A DNA stretch of 64,000 bases from Globisporangium splendens. Taxonomy: Eukaryota; Oomycota; Peronosporomycetes; Pythiales; Pythiaceae. Under the pieces are notes generated by a model that had not been told where the DNA came from, searched no databases, and saw only the letters and a list, made by a program, of their open reading frames with translations. The DNA lies in assembly GCA_006386115.1 (NCBI GenBank), contig VFIW01000028.1, forward strand, positions 205,416-269,415. Direction: 5' to 3'. Within the stretch, counting starts at the first letter, position 1. Every line of letters begins with the position of its first letter. Below are positions 10,290-19,453 of the stretch, piece after piece. The position numbers and the translations under genes are program-made.

Positions 10290-10632
10290 CGTCGCCAGGG
10301 ACGACACTACGACGACCAGAGCTGGGATTCGCTCTGTCGTCATCGGGAGTTCTTCTTTCGGCACGAGCATTGCCACGACGAAGAAGACGCTCCATCTTGT
10401 TCTCGTTCTCAAGACGAACAAATGTTCGCCATGAGTCTCGCTGAGCTGCGATGTGTTGGTTCGGATCATCGCGATCGTTGATCCGACGCCAACTGAAGAA
10501 CCGCTCCTTGTAGAACTCGAGCTCCCCCTTCTTCTTCAGAATGGGAGAAATGTCGAAGAGTTCTGGAGCTATCTGCTGTCGCTTGGACGACGGACGTTCT
10601 TCACGGTTCACTTGGTCACTTGGTCGCTTCAT
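9565..10632 (-). CDS. Antisense ORF of A2, same frame as in A1
   Basis: The frame reads from the ATG at 10632 (or 10731 within the LTR) to 9565, the same length as in A1: 355 aa, or 388 aa from the LTR ATG. About a dozen residues differ from A1, with no stop or indel over the whole length, including the ~340 bp that pol does not use. The basic N-terminus and the long C-terminal coiled-coil pattern are both kept. Roughly two thirds overlap the end of pol. Expression would need a promoter reading outward from the 3' LTR on the antisense strand. Function is unknown. Confidence 0.55.
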   Translation of the reverse strand: MKRPSDQVNREERPSSKRQQIAPELFDISPILKKKGELEFYKERFFSWRRINDRDDPNQHIAAQRDSWRTFVRLENENKMERLLRRGNARAERRTPDDDRANPSSGRRSVVPGDATSSSRSCGPRREHQTPMSDVAPTCPSSVDIHATELCRSVDGSTASFLDDEPVDLHDQQSAQPPSDALPESLTTGVGLNEKTIDRLWKWKSAHRGQIGALQQRCSTLEERCESLENLVADHESKIDVLTEGSAQCSALESRYEERFQQVQDELVRLQKNEKSRELAHDRLLRSVEEAGSALEVLRGEYHSRLQALEAVKDQSFDVLQLLYVEKNLQSDELFALRNQVEKLHDQLDRLRKIS

Positions 10633-10708
10633 TGCCAATTGGAAAGTGAACTGCTCCGAAAGGTCTGCAAAAGTACACAAGGTACTTGTGACTTTAAGGA
10701 GGGGATGA

Positions 10709-11360
10709 TGTAATGGGCCATAACCAGCCATTACATGAAGGTGGATCTGTCCACAGATCTAGTGTGGCACACACCACCTTCAGCGTGCATTGTGGAGACA
10801 CAAATAACAAAGGGATTACAGTAATACAGTCCCCACATGCACGTGTGACGTCATTCGATGATGTCACGAGTGTTCTCTGTGCTGATCAGTGCAGAATGTC
10901 GTTCTCATGTACTAACCAGTACAGAGTAATGACATCCATGTACTAATCAAGTACTGAGTGATGGTTCCTGCTTGGGAAACTACACTGACGACGAGACCTG
11001 CGTGTCTCTGCCACCTGGAGTGAATGGCGCGAGCCAATCACTTTGCAGGGATTTTATACAAGACTTGAAGTTCAAGCTTCTAGAAGATCCCGTAGGTTCA
11101 ACTTCAGTGTACCCAAGGTTTTATATATTAGATTCATAGGTTTTATTGTGTATGTTTAGGTTTTAGTTATAAAACCTGTAGGATCCCTTGGGGTTCATTT
11201 GTAAGTAGCGACAGGAACCGTAACCTTTTCAATTCAGTTGCAATTTTTCCTCCAAGCCCTCAAGTCTTCTTCCTCCCTACAAGTCGGGAGATCGCTTCCT
11301 CGTCCCGCACAAGCGTGTGTGCCGTGTTTGGGGGACTGTTGTGAACAGCGCCCTCTTACA
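10709..11360 (+). repeat. 3' LTR of element A2
   Basis: 652 bp, TGTAATGGG...CTCTTACA, preceded by the purine tract aaggagggga. One of the two TGACGTCA octamers reads TGATGTCA. Confidence 0.95.
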
Positions 11361-12402
11361 GGAAATCGCTAATGAAGATTATGGGAATCAAGCTGAGCAT
11401 GACAACATCACACAGACCTCAAGCGGACGGCCAAACAGAGCGCCAGAACTTGGTGCTGGAAGACGCACTGCGGTGTGTGGTATCATACCATGGGGGCGAT
11501 TGGAATCGACACCTTGGAACAATCGAGTATGCGCACGCAACACTTGTGAACGCTTCAACGAAAATGTCACCCTTTGAGCTGGACACTGGACGTAAAGTAT
11601 CCAACTTGATCTCTCAAGAGATGAACGGAATAATCTCGTCCGACTTTACTGTGTCAATTGCAGAGTATGCAAAGCGGTTTGCAACTGAGCGACAGAAAAT
11701 CGTGAACCAAGCACGAATGAACCTGCTCCAAGCTCAATAAAGACAGAAGAAGTATTATGACAAAAAGCGACGAGATGTTAACTTCAAATCAGGTGACTTG
11801 GTGTTGTTAGACACGAGAAACTTGCCATTGAAAACGGTAAATGTCAACACAGATTTGAAGAAAGGGAAACTGGCAGCAAAGAAAATTGGTCCATTTGAAA
11901 TAGAGCACATGGTGAATGACAACGTTGCGAAGCTGAAACTACCTAGAACCAAGCAAAGACTCAATCCGACATTCAACATCGATCTTCTATCACCTTACCG
12001 TGGTGACATTTCGAAGTTTCCTGGCCGTCCGTTGCCAAAAGTTACCCCAGTTATCTCAGACAAAGAAACTGGCGAAGAGCTTAACATTGTAGAGCAACTC
12101 CTGAAGTTTCGACAGTTCAATCGTCAGAGGAAGTGGCTTGTGAAGTGGCATGGCTTACATTCCCACGAGAGTACATGGGAACGAGAACGTTCAATCAAGC
12201 ATGTTTCGCATTGGCATCGACTTACACAAGACTTTCACAATTGCCAACGCGAAGTCAAGTCCGGGGGATGTCATGAGCTGAGGTGGCTGGCATGGCTTCC
12301 AACCAATGACTTCATGCCAGCGCACCTTCGCAACTGTCTGGCATCCGTGCGTCTAGAAATAGAAGCAGGTGCTGGGCACAGCTTCCATGTTTTCAGACAA
12401 GT
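11361..12402 (+). pseudogene. pol: Relic gypsy element D: integrase end and chromodomain
   Basis: The fragment resembles the integrase of element C (IKLSMTTSHR, QADGQTERQN, LEDALR). It is open to an in-frame TAA at 11738-11740, then continues in a shifted frame through the integrase C-terminus to a chromodomain (RKWLVKWHGL, ESTWERE) ending near 12270. The upstream part is cut off at 11360 by the A2 LTR. Its own LTR seems to begin at 12269 (TGTCATGAGC) and is split at 12402 by element C, resuming after 27391. Confidence 0.85.
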
Positions 12403-12840
12403 TGTAACGGTTTGGGTATTCTTGAGATCTGATTGGTCGAAAGTCGGAAAGTCGGAACTTGATTGGATGAAAGTCGGGGACGATGGCTTGGACTCGGAGG
12501 AGGAGGTGGCAACTCGATGGCAAATTGGAAAGTGAATTGAATGGAGGACTTAGTTCGCTAGCGCTACGTCTAAGCCTCCCTGCATGCATGCCTATCCTTT
12601 TCTTCAACTGATTCGACTTTTCTTCCTATCCAGGTGTCCTGCCTGCACCTGTATTTTTATCTGACTAGTTCCATATAACTGTATATATTAGTGTTACATA
12701 TGAATGAGAGCCTGACCTCGGACTCGAGGTCAGGCACACGTTACACATGCCACGACGCTCCGCACGCTAGGCACGTGCGAAGTCAGGCACATGCCGATCC
12801 TACGCGCGTGCCTGGCGTGCGAGGTCAGGCACACGTGACA
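12403..12840 (-). repeat. 3' LTR of element C
   Basis: 438 bp. In element sense it begins TGTCACGTG and ends CCGTTACA. It holds a perfect 11-bp hairpin at 12710-12735 with a 4-nt loop, plus a TATA-like stretch near 12680. Confidence 0.93.
12710..12735. other. Hairpin inside C-family LTR
   Basis: The arms gcctgacctcg and cgaggtcaggc are perfect complements around a 4-nt loop. The solo LTR at 57089-57697 keeps the hairpin (57148-57181) with a compensatory C-G to T-A change and a longer stem. The 5' LTR copy (27256-27281) has one mismatch. Confidence 0.6.
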
Positions 12841-14548
12841 TCCCCCCAGACTTGACTTCGCGTTGGGAGTCTTGAAACTCTTGAAGGAGTCGATTCCAAT
12901 GCGAAACATGGCGGATGTTCTTCTCGTATTCCCACGTACTCTCGTGCGCAGGATACCCGAGCCACTTGACCAACCACATTCGTTGGCGGTTGTGGGTTTT
13001 ACTGCGAAGTAATGCTTCCACAACGTGCAGAGCCTCACCAGTCTCGTCGCCGAGGATCACGGGGGCTGCCTTCGGAATTGGTCTTGAATGGAACTTGGTT
13101 GGATTCTCAACGTAGTGGCTAAGCAACTCCACATTGAACGCTGGATGCAAGCGCTTCATGTTTGGAGGAAACACCAATCGAGCCACATTCTTGTTCACTA
13201 TTGAGTCGATCTTAAACGGTCCAACCTTCTTCGCTGCCAACTTCGCCTTTTGGAGAGAGGTGCTTTGAGCGACCGTCTTCAAGGGTAGATTCTTCGTATC
13301 TAACATAACGAGATCGCCAGTGTTAAATTCTACCTCGCGACGCTTCCTGTCGTAGTATTTCTTCTGGCGCTCTTGAGCTTGCTTGAGGTTCTCTTGGGCT
13401 AGCTTGACGACTTGTTGGCACTTCTCCGCAAAGTTCTTGGCAAACTCAGCTATATTTACTGGTTCGAAGTTTCCTTCGTCGACGCCGAACTCTTGGGCAA
13501 TTAGGTTGCGCACCTTTCTTCCAGTGTCGACTTCAAACGGTGTGAACTTGGTCGACTCATTAACGAGAGTTGCATGAGCAAACTCGATCGTTCCAAGGTG
13601 GCTCACCCAATCGTCTCCATGGTATGACACCATGCATCGCAGCGCATCTTCCAACACGAGGTTCTGACGTTCAGTTTGTCCGTCTGCTTGCGCGCGATGA
13701 GATGTTGTCATGCTCAGCTTGATACCCACGAGCTTGGTCAGCGACTTCCAAAAGACCGACGTGAACTTGGGATCGCGGTCACTGATGATGACCTTCGGCA
13801 AACCGTGGTGACGAACCACTGCCTCGAAGAATACCTTGGCGGTACCTTCGTCATCTGCTGTCGAGTGTGTTGGATGGTACTTTGGACGCTTCGACAACTT
13901 GTCCACCGTGACAAGGATTGCATCAAAACCTTCGGACACTGGAAGTCCAGTGATGAAATCCATCGACACAACATCCCAGCATTCTTGGGGCGTCGGAATT
14001 GGCATCATCAAGCCGATCTTCTTCCGATTGTTCGACTTCCATCATGCACAAGTCTGGCAACTGCCAACATACTCGTGAATGTCTTTTTCCAAGGCGGGCC
14101 AGTAATACCATTGAGCCGCCTTTAGCTGTGTTCGACGAACTCCTGGATGAGTAGCCACAGGAGCATCGTGAAACTCTTGAATAACATCTGTGACCAACTT
14201 GCTCGAGTTTGGTACACACAATCGCAACACCGGGTGCTTCGTTCGCAAGAACAGAAGACCGTTGCGCTTCTCGAACTTCTCGTTCCCTTCGCGACTCTGC
14301 CACACTTCGGCAAAACTTGGGTCGCGGGAATAGCCAGCTTGAAAGGCTTTCTTCGTCGCTTCGGACAAGTGAACACTTGCCCACTGCGTGTCGACAGTGT
14401 GGACTTGCTCTTGCCGCACTGCCACGGCGCGTCTCTCCCCCGAAAGTCCACAGCGGAGAGAAAGACGGAGCAATCCGAATCTGGCAAGTGACGTAGAAAT
14501 GCCGCGGACACCACATGACGAGAAATAGACTGCGACCGAGCGTGACAC
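12800..14548 (-). pseudogene. pol: Element C integrase and chromodomain (broken)
   Basis: One frame holds the integrase zinc finger (H-x-H near VTDVIQEFHDAPVATH, then CQTCA), an in-frame TGA at 14042-14044, then the DDE core (SMDFITGLP, ISDRDPKFTS, GQTERQN). The C-terminal barrel follows, then a chromodomain (QRMWLVKWLGY, ESTWEYE) running into the 3' LTR. This frame is shifted relative to the RT-RNase H frame near 14.42 kb. The integrase would insert element DNA, and the chromodomain probably guides it to modified chromatin. The stop and the shift disable it. Confidence 0.9.
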
Positions 14549-16317
14549 GTATCATCGCAAGCGTGCACTTCGGGAGTCGAAACTACGGGCAACTCATCGT
14601 ATTGCTTGACTTCTTCCGGTCCTGGTCGAGACAAGGCATCAGCCACCACATTGGTACTGCCTTTCACGTGGTGCAGGACAAAATCAAACTGGGAGAAGAA
14701 CGTCAGCATCCGCGCAAGCTTGGGAGTCACCTTCGGATGATGTAGCATCCACCGACAAGCCGAATTGTCCGTAAACACATCGAACTGACGACCATGAAGG
14801 TAGCGTCGCCACTTTGACAACGCAAACTTGATTGCGAGCAGCTCTTTCTCATGAGCAGGCCACTTTTCCTCATACTGCCCAAACTTCTTTGAATAGAAGG
14901 CAATGGGAGCGTCAAACCCGTCGATCTTTTGAGACAAGACACCGCCCATGCAGTAGCCCGAGGCATCCGTTGTTACCGTGAACCGCCAGTCAAAGTCAGG
15001 TAAACGCAACGTCGGAGCCTGTTGCAGTGCCAACTTCAAGGCACGAAAGGCGTGATCGTGTTCGGATGACCATGTCCACTCTGCATCCTTCTTGATCAGC
15101 CTATGCAGCGGCAACGCAATCCGCGCAAAGTCGCAAATAAACCGACGATAGTATCCGGCGAGACCGAGAAAACTCAGCAATGTCTTCTGCGTCGTCGGAG
15201 TAGGATACTTCTCGATCGCGATTGTCTTCTTTGCGTCGACTTGGATCCCTTCAGCCATGACTGTGTGACCGAGGAAATGGACACTGGACTTGCCAAACTC
15301 GCACTTGGACAGGCGAGCGTACAACTTCTCATGACGGAGGACTTCACAGACCATCGCCAGATGTTGCGCATGATCTTTCATCGAGCGGGAAAAGATGCAG
15401 ATGTCGTCGAGATGCACGACAACAAACTTGAATTTACCAAAGAGTACTCGCATAAGACGAGACCATACTCCCGGCATACCCGCTAATCCCATCGGAGCGA
15501 CACACCATTGGTACGTTTCCTTTTGCGACCTAAAAGCCGTGTAAGGACGACTGTCAGGCTTCACGCGCATCTGGTGATAACCTTGCGCGAGGTCGATCAC
15601 CGTGAATACCGTCGCGCCGAGCATCTGATCTAAGAGTTCCTCTATGTGTGGTAGAGGAATCTTGGGGATCTTCGTCTGGCTGTTGACATACCGATAGTCG
15701 ATGACCCAACGTATCGGCACCTTTGTGTTGCCACTGCGCAGCCATTCAGCGCGCTTCACAGCCATACCCGTCGCAGGATCCTTTTTCGGAACACCGAAGA
15801 TATTGGAGATCCATGGGGAGTTCGATACTTCAATCCATCCCTTCTTCACGTTGTCGCGAACGAACTCTTCCAACGCGTCTTGCTCTGTCTTGGACAGACG
15901 AAACGGCGGGCGCGAGCTTGGCACTGCGTCTGGCTTCGGCTGGAGCTCAAAGTTCACAGCACGCTCTGGCGGTAAGCCATCCGGAAGTAACTCCGGGAAA
16001 CAGTCCGCGAACCGATCAATGACAGGTTTCAACTCTGGCGGGACGACTGGAGAAATGTCGTTAACTGCGGACACCTTTACGACGAACAACTCTTCATACT
16101 CTGCATTCTTGATCTTGGAGCAGATTTCACTACCGCTGCGCTCGTGCACAGAGGTGTCTTCCGGCAATGCAAACGTCTGCTTTCTCCAATCAATGATCGG
16201 GTTGTGCTTGACGAACCATGGCTGACCGAAGATGACATCGTGGCTGTTGGGTAGATCCCACTCCGTGAACTGCATTGCCTCAAACTTCTTGTCTTGTACT
16301 TGGCACGATGCTTCCAC
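14122..16317 (-). pseudogene. pol: Element C RT and RNase H (broken)
   Basis: The frame opens after a TAA at 16327-16329 that separates it from the protease part in the same frame. It contains the end of the protease region (VIFGQPWFVKHNP), RT with VIDLAQGYHQM and the active site HLDDIC, RNase H (TTDASGYCMGG, KELLAIKF, TDNSACRW) and VVADALSRPG. Meaningful homology ends near 14.42 kb, where the reading shifts. Gag-pro-pol of this family looks like one continuous frame originally, unlike families A and B. Confidence 0.9.
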
Positions 16318-16326
16318 CTCGTTCGC

Positions 16327-17189
16327 TTATTTCTTGGTCCTTCTGCCGTCGAATCCTTGCGCTTCGATCACTGCTGCATTCAGCACTTTCTTCACCAACC
16401 CACGCTGGATCAGGTTGGTCGAGGCACCGCTGTCAATCAAAATGCCCACATCATTACCATCAACACGGCCGTCCACCACGAACAGGTTGCTCTTACGCGC
16501 AATGCCCACTGCGTTTAGCTCCACATTGTCAAACACAATGGGATAATCCACTTCATCCACTGTCGCCAGGTTGTGTTCAACCATTGGACCTGATCGACGA
16601 GCACTCTGAGTCGGACGCTGATATCTTGAATTGCGCGTCGTCTGTGGCGTATTCGCATGTCGCTGCTGGCGCGGTGCACGACACTCTGACGCTCGATGTC
16701 CAGGTCGATTGCAATTGAAACAAAGGCGCTGACGCAAGCACTCTTCACGACCCAGGACTCGGACATTGTCCACTTCCATTGGACTTGCACCATTCAGTTG
16801 GTATTGGCGATTATCGAAACGCCTGTACCTCGGTTCTGAATGGGATCGATTTCCATCCGCAGAGCGACGATGCGAACGGTCATAGTCCAGCGCTAGAGTG
16901 ATGGCTTCCGACAGCGTTGAACATCGGCGATAACGCACCTCCGTTCGGATCGCTGGAGCTAATCCTCGCACAAAATACATGATCTTGTCGAGCTCACTCA
17001 TCTCTTGTACTTGTGTGATAACATGCCTAAAACGACTGACGTAGTCGTCGAGGCCTCGACTCTGACCCTGGGATAGCTCACCCAACTGGTCACGCAAACG
17101 CTCTTGTAGATCAGCGGGAACAAATTCGTTTCCTAGTTCTAGGAAGAATTGGTCAACCGTCTCAATCTCTGTCTTCTTCACAATGAACC
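16327..17189 (-). pseudogene. gag: Element C gag C-terminal part and protease start
   Basis: This is the second half of the gag split by element B. It includes the capsid-like region (LSQGQSRGLDDYVSRFR), a CCHC knuckle CFNCNRPGHRASEC, and the protease active site ILIDSGAS. It ends at TAA 16327-16329, in frame with the RT segment, so the stop is probably a point lesion. Sequence right of 17189 belongs to the LTR of B. Confidence 0.9.
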
Positions 17190-17724
17190 TGTAACCGGAC
17201 ACTTCCGAGTTACGCAGCACGGTACGTGTGTGAGGAAGCGTATTCAACGCTTCTCTCAAGGACTCTGTTCCGAGAGCGGTTGCCTGCTTCCTGCAGTGCA
17301 ACAATCGGTTACCTATAGGTCTCTATAGAGTAACCGTCGATAACCAAAGACTTTAGTTAACGGTAAAAATGGAACTGTTTATTTGTTGGAGGTTGCCCTC
17401 TGTAGGACAACCTGGATTATCTTTATGTAACTATGAACAATAGCAATCTCAAGTGTAATTACTCCCCATGGGGCAATGAGTGGCTATGAAAGACTAACGC
17501 TAGTTGTCTTATGTGATTGGGTGAAATGCATGTTCAATTATGTCCAATCGGAGGCGCCGTCACTCAGACTGGCTGCCGGCTCCACCGTGAAGGTTCGAGC
17601 AAGTACGACGAACCTCATGGTTCGGTCTTAAACTTGTTGCGCGTACTCTACGTACCGCAAGGTTCGGTTTGGTTGTGTGGCACAACACAAGTGCGTAACC
17701 ATGTTACAGTGTAACCCCGTTACA
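17190..17724 (-). repeat. 3' LTR of element B
   Basis: 535 bp, TGTAACCGG...CCCCGTTACA on the plus strand, close to identical with 25208-25737 apart from small indels. Confidence 0.95.
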
Positions 17725-17908
17725 CCACCCCCCACTTAAAGTGCGAAACACTCGAAGGGTCGGTGTGAGAAACGTGTGGATCTCGCGCGTGTGCGCCGAG
17801 AAAGGGGAACATTCGTGTATTCCTCGGGAAAGAGCACAGCGGCGACGCGTGCGTTAATTTCACCGAGTGTTGGCACATATAGTCACTGTGCTCGCGCACG
17901 TGAGTATC

Positions 17909-19453
17909 ATGGCCACCAACAAAGCTGTCCGCGAGAAGCTCGCGCGACAAAAAGGGGAAGGCGTCGGCACTCTCGTCGAGACTCTGCGCAAACGCGAGGA
18001 AGACAGAGAGGTCGCGTCGAGCGCAAGACGAACGACGGTCACCGCGGATGCGGTCGACGTGCCTGCGGAGAGCGACGGCAGGTCTGCTCCCACATCTGAT
18101 AGCGCTCCTGCTATAAGCAGTGAGCTGCGATTCGGAGATCTCCCTTCCGTGAAGCCGCTGTTCGCGCGTGCTTTGGAAGAGGAGGAAGCGACTGAGGAAT
18201 TCCTCGTCGTTGACAATGACGGGAGCTCGCTTGAAGACGAGGGAGCGCTCACCATGAAGCTCGGCTCCATCGACGAGTGGGTCGAGTACGAGGAGTTGCA
18301 AAGCGAGCGACACGCCGCTTATCTCCACGAGCTCGAGCGAGATCCATCCGCTGACGTCTCGATGTATCGGACGAAGGAGGAAAATGACGCCGTTGAGGCT
18401 GTCAACAATCGTAAGAGGAAGCACGAAGTCCTCATTACAAACGAAGAGGCAGGAGTGCGAGCCATCGTTCACGATGAGCTCAAGTACTCACTGCCCGAAA
18501 TGCCGCCGCCAGAACTATGGCCGGCTGGCAAGACCGCATCGAATCTGCTCGCGAGAGCTAGACTTTGTGCGTGGGACTATGACGCTCAATTTAAAAATTG
18601 GCGTGAAAAGCGATTGCGGGGTGAAAATGGGGAATTGCGTATTCACCCGATCCCAGTCGTCCTCTTTGTTGGAGAGACGGAAGAAGAGTACGATGCCGAC
18701 TTCATGTCGTGCATCAGTAAAATTAAGGGAGGTAGCACTCGCACAGTGTCTACCGATCCGACAGCGCAACGCAGTCAACGCATGCAATTTGCAGTTGACC
18801 GTGTTCGTCTGTTTCGCTCCAAGCAGGGCGGTGGCACGCCTCTGCGAGCGGGTGGTCGCGCTGGTATCAGGCGACAAATTACTCGCGCGAATGACAGTCC
18901 CTCAGTTGCGCCTCAAAGGCGTCAACAAGATCCGGGACGTCTTCGCGAAGGCGCTCAGCAGGCTCCCACGAGCTCTGCGACACATCGTACCCACGCCACT
19001 TCACAAGGTAGTGGGTGTTCCCCTTACGCCGCTGCACACGCAGCAGGCGCTCAACATGGTAGTGGCGCTGTCCCTGCTTGTCAATCAGCGGGACAGGTGG
19101 CGCCCTACTTCGCTTCAGCATCGGTGGTTGCACCAGATGCGATGGTTCAGATGGTTCACGCGAACGCATCGTCTTTGGGGGCGCTACAGCAAGACGTCCG
19201 TACCCTTCGCCAGCAATATCTGGACGAAACCTCGCTGTTGAAGCAGAGGGTGACAGCGCTTGAGACGGAGCTGAAGGAAGCTCGTCAGATGCTGGAGGAG
19301 TACCATGTCCGCGGGAAGCACTTCCACGCGAGGTACGCTCCGCGAGTGAAGACGCTTTGGGAGAGGCACAACGCGCTCGTGTCTCGATGGGCGGCGTCTG
19401 AGCCCCCTGATGAGACCGACGTGCTCCCGCACTGGGATAAGAATCCACAGTAG
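17909..19453 (+). CDS. Antisense ORF of element B, 514 aa, coiled-coil C-terminus
   Basis: The frame runs opposite to pol. The ATG at 17909 (context tatcATGG) is preferred over the one at 17867; both lie outside the LTR. The N-terminus is basic (NKAVREKLARQ). A Trp-rich central part follows (LCAWDYDAQFKNWREKRLR, then PVVLFVGETEEEY). The C-terminus has a coiled-coil pattern (LGALQQDVRTLRQQ, LKQRVTALETELKEARQ). The last 575 bp overlap the pol tail and chromodomain; the first ~970 bp have no pol coding opposite. It ends at the same place in pol as the family A frame, right after the integrase barrel (FYVGLLKRY). The families' antisense products are not evidently alike outside a short GALQQ-coiled-coil stretch. 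Role unknown. Confidence 0.55.
   Translation: MATNKAVREKLARQKGEGVGTLVETLRKREEDREVASSARRTTVTADAVDVPAESDGRSAPTSDSAPAISSELRFGDLPSVKPLFARALEEEEATEEFLVVDNDGSSLEDEGALTMKLGSIDEWVEYEELQSERHAAYLHELERDPSADVSMYRTKEENDAVEAVNNRKRKHEVLITNEEAGVRAIVHDELKYSLPEMPPPELWPAGKTASNLLARARLCAWDYDAQFKNWREKRLRGENGELRIHPIPVVLFVGETEEEYDADFMSCISKIKGGSTRTVSTDPTAQRSQRMQFAVDRVRLFRSKQGGGTPLRAGGRAGIRRQITRANDSPSVAPQRRQQDPGRLREGAQQAPTSSATHRTHATSQGSGCSPYAAAHAAGAQHGSGAVPACQSAGQVAPYFASASVVAPDAMVQMVHANASSLGALQQDVRTLRQQYLDETSLLKQRVTALETELKEARQMLEEYHVRGKHFHARYAPRVKTLWERHNALVSRWAASEPPDETDVLPHWDKNPQ

Larger units (their letters stand above)
8145..11360 (+). mobile_element. Ty3/gypsy element A2, 5'-truncated, inverted against A1
   Basis: Only the integrase half of pol, the chromodomain, the 3' untranslated part and the 3' LTR remain. 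It starts abruptly at the outer edge of A1's LTR in the opposite orientation. The 3' LTR ends at 11360 against a fragment of a different gypsy element (D), whose first bases are ggaaa. Flank comparison with A3 suggests the missing 5' part lies beyond the right window edge after an inversion. Confidence 0.9.

Noticed and set aside
12710..12735. Transcription terminator
   Set aside because: The hairpin lies within an LTR in a eukaryotic genome and has no downstream T-run of bacterial type.
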